A DNA stretch of 64,000 bases from Paracoccaceae bacterium. GTDB taxonomy: Bacteria > Pseudomonadota > Alphaproteobacteria > Rhodobacterales > Rhodobacteraceae. The stretch is from NCBI GenBank assembly GCA_021775315.1, contig JAJFIC010000066.1, positions 1 to 64,000 on the forward strand. The letters are read 5' to 3'. The notes beneath the pieces were generated by a model. It was given only the letters and a program-made list of their open reading frames with translations, had not been told where the DNA came from and ran no database searches. Positions 46,418 to 55,723 of this stretch are shown one piece after another; the stretch's first letter is position 1; the number at the start of each line of letters is the position of its first letter. Position numbers and translations under genes: made by a program.

Positions 46418-47380
46418 CTAAGTGGCATCTTGGGCGACAACCGCAATAACATCACCCCTGCGCGACAACCCTTGTCCCCCAATGCAAAGCACCCATCCGT
46501 CATGAGGTGCAAAATAGGCGCGCGGTTTCGTGCCTACCCGGTCGATGAACCGCCCATGCCCCAGAATGTCGCCCTCGCGCACTGCGTCCCCCAAATCGAT
46601 GGCTGGCACAAAAATCATATCATCATCGCAGATCAGAAATCTGTCGGACGGAGGCAGACGCACATAGTGCGATGTCGGCGGGGCCTCTTTCACTGGCAGA
46701 TGCCCAAGGGCTGCAACCATCCGCGCCAGACCCTCGGTCGCGAGGGTAGCCGTGTGTCGCGTCACCATGCCTGCGCCACCCAGTTCGGACGAGATAATGA
46801 CTTTTCCCAAATTTTCGGCAACCGCATCAATTGTCATTGAGGCGTGGTCTTCGTTTATCAACACGGTGAACGGCGCGCCGAAGGCCATGCTGGCGGCCTT
46901 TGCCAAGGCGACTTGCGAGGACGCTTCGGGCACCAATATGCTGGACGCAAAGTTCAAGGTGCGCCCGCCAGAATGAAGGTCCACGATGTGATCAGACAGG
47001 GGCATCATCGTCTCGCTCAGCCAATGGGCAATGCGCTGTGTGAGGCTGCCCAAAGGATCACCTGGGAACACACGGTTCAAATTCAACCCGTCATCGGGCG
47101 TCAGACGTGTTCCCGCCATCACGGCAGGCAAGTTGAGGGCCGGCAGAAGGATCAAGCGCCCGACCAGTGCGTTGGTATCGACAGCATGCGCCAAGGCATC
47201 AATCGCAACGGGCCCCTCGTATTCGTCGCCATGCATCCCGCCCAAGATCAATGTGGTCGGCCCTTCAGAGCCATTCAAACAATGAATGGGCAGGCGGACC
47301 GATTGCCATGCACTTTTGTTGGTTGAATTGTGAAAATGCACATATCCTGAGGTTAAGCCGGGTTGGTCGAGCACGATCAT
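46418..47380 (-). CDS. Succinylglutamate desuccinylase/aspartoacylase family deacylase (DoeB/EutE-like)
   Basis: A 320-residue zinc carboxypeptidase-fold deacylase. The zinc ligands are in GGMHGDEYEGPVAI (His and Glu) and the later His in VDLHSGGRTL; LGGAGMVTRH is also typical. The close family includes DoeB (EutE), which removes the acetyl group from N-alpha-acetyl-diaminobutyrate in ectoine breakdown. It is the last gene of the five-gene minus-strand cluster and overlaps the EutB-like gene by four bases. Since the ectoine hydrolase gene is absent here, another N-acyl amino acid may be the substrate. Confidence 0.78.
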   Translation of the reverse strand: MIVLDQPGLTSGYVHFHNSTNKSAWQSVRLPIHCLNGSEGPTTLILGGMHGDEYEGPVAIDALAHAVDTNALVGRLILLPALNLPAVMAGTRLTPDDGLNLNRVFPGDPLGSLTQRIAHWLSETMMPLSDHIVDLHSGGRTLNFASSILVPEASSQVALAKAASMAFGAPFTVLINEDHASMTIDAVAENLGKVIISSELGGAGMVTRHTATLATEGLARMVAALGHLPVKEAPPTSHYVRLPPSDRFLICDDDMIFVPAIDLGDAVREGDILGHGRFIDRVGTKPRAYFAPHDGWVLCIGGQGLSRRGDVIAVVAQDAT

Positions 47381-48348
47381 GGCATTGCGCCAATAACCGG
47401 TGCGATCCGGTCGCGGTCAAAGTTCGCGCCACATAGGATCACCGCGCTGACCTTGCCAGTGCGGTTGGGCGCATCCGCTTCCCATGCCGCTTGTGCCAAT
47501 CCCGCTGACCCTTCGACCAGCATTTTTTCGGTCCATGCCATATGACGGATGCCGTCGGCGATCTTGTCCTCGGTACAATCAATCAGTTCATCGATGACTT
47601 CGCTGCCCAGCGGCAGTGTGATCGACCCTTCGTCGATTCCACCGGCACATCCGTCTGCCAAGGTATCAGTATGTGTGACCTCGACGTTGTGACCAGCCCG
47701 GATGCTGGCGGCCATGGCGGCTGAATTGATCGCGCTGACGCCTACAAGTCGTGTTGTTGGCGAAAACGCCTTGAGTACAGCACCGATGCCTGAGATCAAG
47801 CCGCCGCCACCGATCGAAACATAAACCACATCGAGGCGCGGCAGCTGTTCCAGCAATTCCAGCGCAATCGTGCCTTGCCCGGCAATGACCTGCGGATCGT
47901 TGTAGGGCGAGACATAGATTTTGCCCTGCTCTTTGGCCAGCTGTTGCGCGTGCTGTTCGGCCAACCCGGCATCGTTTGAATGCAGAATAGTCTCAACCCC
48001 AAGCGCCTTGATCCGCGACAGTTTTTCCCGCGCAACGGTTTCGGGCAGGACAACCGTCAGGTCATGACCCGTCATCTGCGCCGCGGTGGCAAGTGCTAGT
48101 CCGTGATTGCCAGAGGATGCGGTGATCGCGGGCACTTCTGTTGATAGGGACGTCAGTTTTGACAAGGCGCCGCGAAATTTGAACGATCCGGTTTGCTGAA
48201 AATTCTCGGCCTTGAACACAAGGCCGGTGTCGTCGTCAAAAGACATTCGGGACGGGATGCAGGGCGTCAGCGTCAGCCAGTGTTTGATGCGGCGATGGGC
48301 AGCGACCGAAAGGGCGGCTTGTTCAAGAACGGCTGAGGAGGCGGTCAT
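47377..48348 (-). CDS. Threonine dehydratase-like PLP enzyme (EutB-like)
   Basis: A 323-residue PLP-dependent fold-type II dehydratase. The PLP lysine motif is QQTGSFKFRGALSKL, the phosphate-binding loop is SIGGGGLISGIG, and SSGNHGLALA is the substrate loop. In ectoine/hydroxyectoine clusters the EutB protein belongs to this family. The start MTASSAVLEQAA at 48348 has AAGGA upstream and leaves 10 bp after the EutC-like gene; a longer frame from 48525 lies inside that gene. It could also be an ordinary threonine/serine dehydratase, but the neighbours favour EutB. Confidence 0.8.
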   Translation of the reverse strand: MTASSAVLEQAALSVAAHRRIKHWLTLTPCIPSRMSFDDDTGLVFKAENFQQTGSFKFRGALSKLTSLSTEVPAITASSGNHGLALATAAQMTGHDLTVVLPETVAREKLSRIKALGVETILHSNDAGLAEQHAQQLAKEQGKIYVSPYNDPQVIAGQGTIALELLEQLPRLDVVYVSIGGGGLISGIGAVLKAFSPTTRLVGVSAINSAAMAASIRAGHNVEVTHTDTLADGCAGGIDEGSITLPLGSEVIDELIDCTEDKIADGIRHMAWTEKMLVEGSAGLAQAAWEADAPNRTGKVSAVILCGANFDRDRIAPVIGAMP

Positions 48349-48358
48349 AGGATGTCCT

Positions 48359-49318
48359 TTATGGGGTTTTGGCGAAGGCTGCGGCGTCGATGATAGCTTG
48401 CGTGATGGCGATGTCTTGGGCTGCGATCCCGGTAAGGTCAACGATGGTGATATCATCATCAGACGAGCGTCCCGGTTGTGTGTCTGACAGGATGTGGCCC
48501 AATTCGGTGACTTGCAATGATGCATTGCTACGACAGGCAGTTTGAAATTCGCCGTGGTTCAAAGACTGGCTTGCCCTATCGCAGACCCGCAAAGATGCGG
48601 TGAAAACCAGCTCTGTCGGTAGCTCCTGTTTGCCCGGACAATCGGCGCCAATTGCGGTTACATGAGTGCCTTTGCGTACCAAGCCATCTGCAAACAGAGG
48701 CTCTGTCGCGGTTGTTGTTGTTATGATGATGTCTGCGGCACCAATGGCCGCCTCTAAATTTGACACGACGACGGCACAGTGGCCCGTCGCATTCAGATCG
48801 GTGGTCAATGTCTGCCCGGCAACGGTATTTCGCGCCCATATGTGAAAATTCAGCGTCCGCTCTGGCATCAACTGTGCAAGGCATGTGGCCTGAAACCGGG
48901 CCTGAATGCCCGCGCCGATGATCAAGACCTCTGTCGCATCGGAACGCGCCAGAGCGCGGGTCGCCAAAGCGCCGCCGATTGCGGTGCGCATATCGGTCAA
49001 CCAACCTTCGTCGCGCAAAATGGCGAGGGTTTCGCCTGTGGTTGCGGAAAAGGCCAACATCATACCGTTGGATGAGGGCAAGTCTTTGGCCGGATTGTCA
49101 TAGAACCCTGAAGCGATTTTGATCACATAGCTGGCAGTGTCCGCAATATGGCCCGACTTGACGTGACAATCGCCGTTCGCTTCGGGAAAGGCCAGATGCA
49201 CCACATCAGCCGTTTGCACTTTGCTTTGTGCGGACGCGACATATGCGTTGTGGATGCGCTCAACGGCAACGTCAAAATCAAACAGCGCCACGATCTGCGG
49301 TTTATCTAGGTCTAACAT
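48359..49318 (-). CDS. Ornithine cyclodeaminase/mu-crystallin family protein (EutC-like)
   Basis: A 319-residue NAD-dependent enzyme of the ornithine cyclodeaminase family. It has the Rossmann motif IIGAGIQARFQA, the substrate region GYVIKIASGFYDN-like (SYVIKIASGFYDN) and GMMLAFSATTGETLAIL, LTDMRTAIGGALATR and HVTAIGADCPGKQEL. EutC of ectoine catabolism is of this type. It is followed by the EutB-like gene and preceded after 73 bp by the aminotransferase gene. A second member of the same family lies two genes upstream, an unusual duplication. Confidence 0.83.
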   Translation of the reverse strand: MLDLDKPQIVALFDFDVAVERIHNAYVASAQSKVQTADVVHLAFPEANGDCHVKSGHIADTASYVIKIASGFYDNPAKDLPSSNGMMLAFSATTGETLAILRDEGWLTDMRTAIGGALATRALARSDATEVLIIGAGIQARFQATCLAQLMPERTLNFHIWARNTVAGQTLTTDLNATGHCAVVVSNLEAAIGAADIIITTTTATEPLFADGLVRKGTHVTAIGADCPGKQELPTELVFTASLRVCDRASQSLNHGEFQTACRSNASLQVTELGHILSDTQPGRSSDDDITIVDLTGIAAQDIAITQAIIDAAAFAKTP

Positions 49319-49390
49319 CGAAAGCCTCTCTCAGAACCGTTCTTTTAGGATACTCTTCGGTTTCGAAACGATTATATCCACGCGATCGGG

Positions 49391-50533
49391 TCACGCGGTA
49401 GTATCCGATTTGGTAGCCAAACCCGCCAGAAAAGTGCTGACCTTGGCCAAACCAATGCGCAGGATCTCAGGGTCATTGGCGTAGCCAACGCGCAGCCAGC
49501 CTTCCATGTGCATGACCGACCCGGGCGTAAACATCACGCCAGTTTGTTCAAGCAGCTGAATGCAGAAATCGCGCGACGGCATATCAAAATCATATTTCAA
49601 CAGCGCTGTGGTACCCGCCTTGGGCTTCACATAAGAAATCGACGGTTCCCCAGCGACCCAGGCATCCAAGATTGCAAGGTTGCCGCGTGTGATCCGTTGA
49701 CTACGCGCGAGGATTTTGTCCTTGGCCTCCAGCGCCATGGCGGCAAAGTAATCGTCCAACATACCGACGCTGATGGTGTTGTAGTCGCGATGGATCGACA
49801 CAGCCTCAAGCACGTCCGCAGGCCCCGCGATCCATCCCAGCCGCAGCCCAGCAAGGGAGAACGTCTTGGACATGCCTGCAACGCTGATGCCTTTTTCATA
49901 GACATCGGCCATGGCTGGGGCGAAACCATCGCCGGTTTGGTTGGTGCCGCGATAGACCTCGTCACACAGCACATAAGCGCCGGCGTCACGGGCAATCGCT
50001 ACGAAGGCGTTCAACGCATCTGCCTCCATCAATGCGCCGGTGGGGTTATTCGGATTGTTCAGTACGATCAACTTGGTCTCTGGGCGCACCATCGCCTTGA
50101 GCTCCGCAAGGTCAGGCAAAAAACCGTTTTCGGGACGGAGGTGCAGAATATCAACTTCAGCCCCATAGCTTTCGGGGATCGAATAGTGCTGCTGATACGT
50201 CGGGTGCACGGAAATCACATGATCGCCGGGTTCGACCAACGTTTCATGGACCAATGCATTGGCCCCATTGGCCCCATGCGTTACCACAACGTTGTCGCGG
50301 GTTTGCTTGGAATACATCGTGCAGATCGCATCGCGCAGCCGGTCGGACCCTTGGATCGCGCCGTAGGTCAATTTCATGGGCAACAGGTCAGACATCACGC
50401 TGTCGTTTTTGCCCGACATTTCCAGCAGTTGTTCAATCGTCAGGGACGCCACACAGGTTTCTGCCAGATTAAATTCGCAGCGGTTCTCGAATTCGTTCAT
50501 CCAGATTTCAACGCCAAAGGGTTTGATCTTCAT
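49391..50533 (-). CDS. Class I/II aminotransferase
   Basis: A 380-residue fold-type I PLP aminotransferase. The PLP lysine is in GMSKTFSLAGLRLGW; NNPNNPTGALM and CDEVYRG are also seen, and the C-terminal Arg that binds the substrate carboxylate fits GWLRVGYAND. The start MKIKPFGVEIW at 50533 overlaps the stop of the upstream cyclodeaminase-family gene by four bases. Together they suggest amino-acid-like substrates in the operon; the exact one is unknown. Confidence 0.85.
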   Translation of the reverse strand: MKIKPFGVEIWMNEFENRCEFNLAETCVASLTIEQLLEMSGKNDSVMSDLLPMKLTYGAIQGSDRLRDAICTMYSKQTRDNVVVTHGANGANALVHETLVEPGDHVISVHPTYQQHYSIPESYGAEVDILHLRPENGFLPDLAELKAMVRPETKLIVLNNPNNPTGALMEADALNAFVAIARDAGAYVLCDEVYRGTNQTGDGFAPAMADVYEKGISVAGMSKTFSLAGLRLGWIAGPADVLEAVSIHRDYNTISVGMLDDYFAAMALEAKDKILARSQRITRGNLAILDAWVAGEPSISYVKPKAGTTALLKYDFDMPSRDFCIQLLEQTGVMFTPGSVMHMEGWLRVGYANDPEILRIGLAKVSTFLAGLATKSDTTA

Positions 50534-51489
50534 CGTGTTTTCCTTTCGCTGATCACTTGGGCCAATTTCCATATGCCATGTGCCATTGCTATGTCTTCCA
50601 GCCCCAACCCGATTGAGCGGAAATAAATGGGTGCATCAACCTGCGGTGTCACGCAAGTGCCGCTGACCAATCCGGTAAGGTCGCCCAGAATGCGATCCTT
50701 ATTCCAGCCGTGATCTTGCGCGGCAAGGCGCATATCTGCTGCGCTGTCCGGGGTCGTTGGCAGGTAGTCGCAGTATACCTGCGCCTCGCAAAGAAACGCC
50801 GGCGGGACTTCATGGGCGTTTGGCGCATTGGTGCTGACTGAGGTGAACAGCGATGGTTTGCCCGTGTCCGCAGGGTCGATGACCGGCGTGCCGGACGACG
50901 TGCACAACATAACAACATCGCTGTCAGCAAGGCAGTCGCGCGCGGTCGCGGCGATGGTAAGCCGGGGATCGGTCTGGCGCCAAAGGGCGGCCCGCTCGGC
51001 TGAGAGATTGGGGGAATAGACCGAGACCTCTTGCCAGTCACGCAAGGCCGCAACATGGCGCAGATGGGCAAGAGCGACAGGACCGCTTCCGATGATCGCA
51101 AGGCGGCGAGCCGAGGCGGGTGTAAGCAGATCAACAGCCAGTGCAGTTGTGCCCGCCGTTCGTTCTGTTGTCAGCAGGCCAGCATTGCACCAGACAAGTG
51201 GCTGACCTGTCTGCATCGACATCAATGCAGTCCATGCGGTGATCACTGGTGTTGTGTCAGTGACGATATAAGGAGAGAGCTTTGCGCCAAAAACACCCGG
51301 CCCCTTCAACGCACCCATATAGGTGATGAAGTCCCCGCCGCCGCCGGGAAAGTCAGTTATGGTTTGCGCAGGCTGCACAGCGCTGCCGTCACCCAAGGCG
51401 CGAAAAAGTGCGGTTAATTCGGCCTTCACATCCAGCTGCGGCAACAGCTTTGCGACGGCTTGCGCATCAAGAATTTGGGGGCGGTTCAT
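50530..51489 (-). CDS. Second ornithine cyclodeaminase/mu-crystallin family protein
   Basis: A 319-residue member of the same family as the product of 48359-49318 but clearly diverged. The Rossmann motif is IIGSGPVALAHLRHVAALRD, with FPGGGGDFITYMGALKG and TALMSMQTGQPLVWCNAGLL upstream. The start MNRPQILDAQAV at 51489 lies four bases after the stop of a short upstream frame. Its stop overlaps the aminotransferase start. Family members include ornithine cyclodeaminase, alanine dehydrogenase and ketimine reductases; no choice is possible here. Confidence 0.82.
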   Translation of the reverse strand: MNRPQILDAQAVAKLLPQLDVKAELTALFRALGDGSAVQPAQTITDFPGGGGDFITYMGALKGPGVFGAKLSPYIVTDTTPVITAWTALMSMQTGQPLVWCNAGLLTTERTAGTTALAVDLLTPASARRLAIIGSGPVALAHLRHVAALRDWQEVSVYSPNLSAERAALWRQTDPRLTIAATARDCLADSDVVMLCTSSGTPVIDPADTGKPSLFTSVSTNAPNAHEVPPAFLCEAQVYCDYLPTTPDSAADMRLAAQDHGWNKDRILGDLTGLVSGTCVTPQVDAPIYFRSIGLGLEDIAMAHGIWKLAQVISERKTR

Positions 51490-51493
51490 TTGA

Positions 51494-51742
51494 TTACCCT
51501 TTGAGGATTGAAACGACCTCATCCAGCCGCGCTTTGTCACCAGCGGCAAGGACATGACCCGCCATGTCTAACGTAAGCGGATCGCCGTTCCAATGGATTT
51601 GTCTCGTTGACTCAGTTGAGCCAAAACAGCCGATGCCACCCCAGATCAAGCAGCCATTATTTCGAACCAGCGAGCGAATGCCCTGACGCGTGTTTGGCGA
51701 AGAATTCTGGGTTTTCCATTCGTCAATTGCTGCGCAACTCAC
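51494..51742 (-). pseudogene. Short 3' fragment of an upstream operon gene, unidentified
   Basis: An 82-codon open frame ends four bases before the start of the second cyclodeaminase-family gene, at the usual operon spacing. Its last 35 codons look conserved (HWNGDPLTLDMAGHVLAAGD, then ARLDEVVSILKG), while the first half does not look like a protein start. I read it as the remaining end of a truncated gene at the head of the operon. I cannot name the family; an intact small gene is a less likely alternative. Confidence 0.4.
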
Positions 51743-51807
51743 CTATGGCGTCAATCAGGCGGGCGCTGGCACGAAAAAAGCATTGGTGGTGAACCGGGCA
51801 CAAGGGA

Positions 51808-51987
51808 TCAACGCATTTTTTGAATTTTCAATTTGTCTTGTTTTGCTCTGTTCTTGGTCGATTCCTCAGAACGTGTGAGAGCTTTGGCAATAGCCTTTAA
51901 ACTCATCCCCTTCGTCGCCAGCATATGCAGCTTTTGAATTTCCTCTTGTGTCCAGGCTTGCCGGTGGCGTTCGTAACGTTCGGTCAT
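51808..51987 (-). CDS. Small SANT/HTH-like protein
   Basis: A 59-residue basic protein: MTERYERHRQAWTQEEIQKL, then a helical segment with MLATKGMSLKAIAKALTRSE and a basic end KNRAKQDKL. The W-T-x-E-E start and the second and third helices look like a Myb/SANT or homeodomain-like DNA-binding fold. Similar very short proteins are common in Roseobacters. It stands alone between the truncated operon end and the next unknown gene; its target is unknown. Confidence 0.55.
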   Translation of the reverse strand: MTERYERHRQAWTQEEIQKLHMLATKGMSLKAIAKALTRSEESTKNRAKQDKLKIQKMR

Positions 51988-52100
51988 TGGTCTCATCTAC
52001 CTTATCATTGTGTCAGAGCTATCATAAAGCATGGTCCGCCGCTCATGCCATGTATTCGCCGTGTATCGCTTATGCAATTTGGTGAGTAGGGCCATGAAAT

Positions 52101-52616
52101 TCATCTGTTTTCAAGGAAATGGTGAGCCTCAAGAATAGTCGTGGCCAGCCCGTCAAAAAAGCCCGGCACACTGACATCTACAAGTCCTGTGGATGCGTGC
52201 GATCCATCAGAAATATCTTTGTTTGGTTTCACAACAAAAAACGAGTTTGGGGCATTGAGCAACTCTCGATAACTCGCGCCTTTTCCATGTTTCAGCACGT
52301 TGATTGCCAGATAATATTGATGGAACCTATGGGCGAGGTCAGTTTGCTCAGCTTCCAACATCAATGATTTCAATTTGCGTGAAAACGGTCCCCGTCTAAA
52401 GTGGTGCTGCATCCGCGCCTCGAAAAGAGTGAAGATATCGACCGCTGCCAATTCAAGCGCAACAGTCGCGGCGCGGAGCTCTTCAACTTGAGCGCTGGAC
52501 CCGTTCTGTTTGTCCATAAGTTTCAGAATGTCTGAGACGCGATCTTCTGACATCTTTGCATTGATCTTTGCAGTCGCAACCAGCTCAGGTACGTTCTGCA
52601 GGGATTTAGGGTTCAT
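52101..52616 (-). CDS. Hypothetical protein, mainly helical
   Basis: A 171-residue soluble protein with no family I can name. Mostly helical by composition, with a central conserved-looking stretch FEARMQHHFRRGPFSRKLKS and then LAHRFHQYYLAINVLKHGKG. That resembles small HEPN-like helical proteins, but the R-x4-6-H motif is not clear and no toxin or antitoxin partner is next to it. It precedes the cardiolipin synthase gene end by about 60 bases in the opposite reading order but is on the same strand. Confidence 0.5.
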   Translation of the reverse strand: MNPKSLQNVPELVATAKINAKMSEDRVSDILKLMDKQNGSSAQVEELRAATVALELAAVDIFTLFEARMQHHFRRGPFSRKLKSLMLEAEQTDLAHRFHQYYLAINVLKHGKGASYRELLNAPNSFFVVKPNKDISDGSHASTGLVDVSVPGFFDGLATTILEAHHFLENR

Positions 52617-52675
52617 CTTTTGGCAGACTCCACTTGGGTTATTCCACCCTCACTACACGAGTATTTGTTAAACGT

Positions 52676-54226
52676 CTAAAGGTATGAATGAATTGGAAGA
52701 TGGCCGATCAACCACGAAAACCCTCGCCAAAAAACCGGAACCTCAGGCTCAAAAACCATAACCTGAGGCAGCCCAGGTCGAGCTAAATGCCATTGTAGGA
52801 TAGGTCCATGCATAGATAATACGTAAGATTGTGCTGGTGCCGTATCGCGCTTAAAGATGTCTGAAAGTTCCGCAACCAGATCGGGTTGTTCAAACAGCAC
52901 CCCCATTTCGGTATTTAAAAATGCTGACCGTAAATCGAAATTGAACGAACCAACAAATGCAACCTGATGATCAATCACAAATACTTTTGAATGCAGGAAA
53001 TCCCGTTTCCTTTTTTCGTGCGTTGGCGGCGCAAATTCATATAGGTCAATGCCGGCCATCAACACCTTTTCCCTATACCGGCGGTATGCGCCATGCGCCA
53101 AAACGATGTCGGTTGCTGAAAGCCCATTGGTGAGCAACGAAATGTTTATTCCCTTTTGCGCCAGTTTGGTCAGCGCTGCCATTCCAATGGCTCCAGGCAC
53201 AAAATATGGGGTCGTCAATTGGACATCACTTTTTGCAGCGCCAATGACAGTCTGAATAGCCTCAGCCATCCAGGGTTCATTATGCAGGCCAAAGGCCTTC
53301 TCCGGCGGGTCAGCCACAACCCGAACGGCCTCCGTCCAGAAGAGCCTATTGGTCAATATTGCTGCTGCGTCCTGTCCGTCCAAAGATTGCGCCTTGAAAG
53401 CCTGCACACGTGCCGCCTTAGCCTTGCGGCCAAAACGATTGCGAAGCAATTGCAGGTTCACTTTCAGGTTCGGTGACAGCTTCGCAATGGGTAGAGAAAG
53501 CTCCGAATTCCAGTAATTGTCAAAAATGGTTTCAACTTGCCCAACGGCAGGTCCGACAAGCATAATATCTGAATCCCGCGTATTGGGCTGGCCTTTGTTC
53601 GCCACCCCGAAATACGAGTCACCAATATTACGCCCGCCGACAATTGCAAGCTGGCCATCGACGATCCAGGCCTTGCAATGCATTCGCCGGTTGAATCGCG
53701 CTACCCCCAGCAGTAATTCCAGTGCGCGATGTACGGACTTTCCCCGGATGCGTGTCGGATTGAACAGCCGCACCTCGATTTGTGGATGTCGGCTGAGGGC
53801 CAGATAGACCGGATCAAGCCCATGTACATGGGCATCATCAAGCAAAAGGCGCACCCGAACACCCCGATCGGCAGCCGCTAACACTTCACGCACCAAAAGC
53901 CATCCGGTCAGATCTGTACTCCAATAATAGTACATCATATCAAGGCTGCGTCCCGCCTTCACTGTAGAAACAGCACGGGCTGCAAACGCGTCCGCGTTTT
54001 CAAACAGACTCATCAACCCGGATTGTCCCACATGATTGGCGGTGTGCGGTTCTATCAATGAGTCGAGCTGCGTTTTTTCTTCGCTGTGTGGCAACGAATA
54101 ACTTGGCATCCCGCGAGATCGTTTTGTAAAACGCCGATGGTGCCATAGAGCAATCCCAGACGCCGAAGAAAACAGCACCGCCAAGGTCAAGAACCAGAGA
54201 ATTCCATTGATGCCCAGTTCAATCAT
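52676..54226 (-). CDS. cls: Cardiolipin synthase (phospholipase D family)
   Basis: A 516-residue membrane-linked enzyme that makes cardiolipin from two phosphatidylglycerol molecules. It has an N-terminal transmembrane helix (INGILWFLTLAVLFSSASGI) and two HKD motifs: HCKAWIVDGQLAIVGGRN and HSKVFVIDHQVAFVGSFN. The layout and length fit ClsA-type enzymes, though only one TM helix is clear. No operon partner is evident. Confidence 0.9.
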   Translation of the reverse strand: MIELGINGILWFLTLAVLFSSASGIALWHHRRFTKRSRGMPSYSLPHSEEKTQLDSLIEPHTANHVGQSGLMSLFENADAFAARAVSTVKAGRSLDMMYYYWSTDLTGWLLVREVLAAADRGVRVRLLLDDAHVHGLDPVYLALSRHPQIEVRLFNPTRIRGKSVHRALELLLGVARFNRRMHCKAWIVDGQLAIVGGRNIGDSYFGVANKGQPNTRDSDIMLVGPAVGQVETIFDNYWNSELSLPIAKLSPNLKVNLQLLRNRFGRKAKAARVQAFKAQSLDGQDAAAILTNRLFWTEAVRVVADPPEKAFGLHNEPWMAEAIQTVIGAAKSDVQLTTPYFVPGAIGMAALTKLAQKGINISLLTNGLSATDIVLAHGAYRRYREKVLMAGIDLYEFAPPTHEKRKRDFLHSKVFVIDHQVAFVGSFNFDLRSAFLNTEMGVLFEQPDLVAELSDIFKRDTAPAQSYVLSMHGPILQWHLARPGLPQVMVFEPEVPVFWRGFSWLIGHLPIHSYL

Positions 54227-54567
54227 GGCGCCAATCTCGCCTGTAATCTAGGCATCCGCAAGCTTGCTTATAATCGAAAATTGTCCAGCCTGGATCTTTC
54301 GCGAATTTGTGTCGCTCACTTAACTGCTTGCCGCCAGTAGACATCCGTTGAGATCGTTGGGCACCTATGGCTTGTTCTTGAATTGCTGAAATGAGCGAAG
54401 TTACCGCTGGCGGCACATAAACGCTGCGTCTGTAGGCTATCCCTCAGCGTATTTATGGACAGCGCGCAATAGCAACTTTGGCACCTAAGATTGCGACCTG
54501 ACGTGACTCTGGTGTTTTGGCGCAAAGCACGTCAGGCTTGCAAAAAAAACTGAACCAAGAGGTTGTC
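54227..54567. other. Non-coding divergent promoter region
   Basis: About 340 bases between the divergent cls and GST genes. Short open frames on the minus strand (54219-54416) show no family resemblance. No repeat or RNA was recognised; promoters for both genes should lie here. Confidence 0.4.
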
Positions 54568-55188
54568 ATGATCACCGTTCACCATCTGAACAATTCTCGG
54601 TCCCAACGCGTACTTTGGCTACTGGAAGAACTCAGCATACCTTATGCGGTTGAAATACATCTGCGTGATGTGGTGACCAATCTTGCGCCACCATCATTGA
54701 TTGCCCAGCACCCTTTGGGTAAATCACCGATGATCGAAGACAACGGACGGATGGTCACCGAAAGCGGCGCGATTGTTGAGTATCTGTGTGCCCGTTACGG
54801 GCCGCATTTGGTACCAGCAAGCGATACGGACGCATATATCAGCCATCTGGAACTGATGCACTTTGCCGAAGGCTCGGCAATGACCCCGATCCTTTTGAAC
54901 CTCTATGTCGGCAAGTTAGGCAAAGCCGGAGCGCCGCTTGCGCCGCGGATCACACAACAGTTGGAAAGTCACTTTGACTATATGGAGGGGATGCTTCGCC
55001 CCTCAGGTCATTTCGTGCAGGACGATCTGTCAGCGGTGGATATCATGCTGAGTTTCCCTGCTGAAATCGCAATTCGCCAAGGTTATGGCGACAGGTTGCC
55101 AAAACTTGCGGCTTTCGTCGAACATTTGCAATCTCGACCAGCCTACAAGCGTGCGATTGAAAAGGGTGGCAAATACGCGTTTGTCTGA
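54568..55188 (+). CDS. Glutathione S-transferase
   Basis: A 206-residue cytosolic GST. The thioredoxin-like N-terminal domain opens with MITVHHLNNSRSQRVLWLLE, where Ser in NNSRSQR is the likely glutathione-activating residue. ESGAIVEYL is the glutathione gamma-glutamyl site and the helical C-terminal domain follows. The start at 54568 (AGAGG eight bases upstream) is preferred over 54517. The substrate is not known. Confidence 0.87.
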   Translation: MITVHHLNNSRSQRVLWLLEELSIPYAVEIHLRDVVTNLAPPSLIAQHPLGKSPMIEDNGRMVTESGAIVEYLCARYGPHLVPASDTDAYISHLELMHFAEGSAMTPILLNLYVGKLGKAGAPLAPRITQQLESHFDYMEGMLRPSGHFVQDDLSAVDIMLSFPAEIAIRQGYGDRLPKLAAFVEHLQSRPAYKRAIEKGGKYAFV

Positions 55189-55319
55189 GACAAAGGGCTG
55201 GCCGCTTTGGTCGCCCAATTCACTGAAGTCAATGTTTGATAGCTGTCTCTGAAACATCGTCTAACAATGCTAACTTGTGGCAGGCAGAGCAGTTTAGTAA
55301 CTTTTCTGAATGACCAAAC

Positions 55320-55600
55320 GCCTGCGTTTCCGCTACCTCAAAACCAGCCCCGAACGTTGTGGCACGATCCCCGCCCCGACCAAGGGCTTGGATGCGAGGC
55401 GATTGCGTCCAGGCTTGGCTGTTCGCCTGACAGTCTATGGGCTTGGTGCCACCACGTAGAACGCGATGCTGGAAAGCGCGATGGTCTGAACAGCGAAGAG
55501 AAAGCGCGGCTGAGAGCATTGGAACGCGAGGTGGGGAAGTTATCGCAACCAATCCTGACGCAGCCCAGCCACGTCCTGATGACAATGTAAACCGGGAGTT
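55320..55600 (+). mobile_element. Remnant of an IS3-family OrfA
   Basis: The plus-strand frame around 55385-55560 reads GCEAIASRLGCSPDSLWAWC, then HHVERDAGKRDGLNSEEKAR and LRALEREVGKL, matching the helix-turn-helix and leucine-zipper part of IS3-group OrfA. The remaining transposase is absent. Both sides (55189-55320 and 55600-55723) show no other feature. Confidence 0.7.
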
Positions 55601-55723
55601 CTTTGCGCTGATGCCGAAGTTGCGTCGCGATTTTACTAAATTGCGCTGCAAGTTTTCGCATCACTTAAGGTTATCATTAGCACTCGTCAGCCAATCTCAG
55701 GTGATCTGAGGATTGGGGATGAT

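Noticed and set aside
49508-50626. Plus-strand frame of 372 codons opposite the aminotransferase gene
   Set aside because: The minus-strand aminotransferase has all PLP motifs; the plus frame has none.
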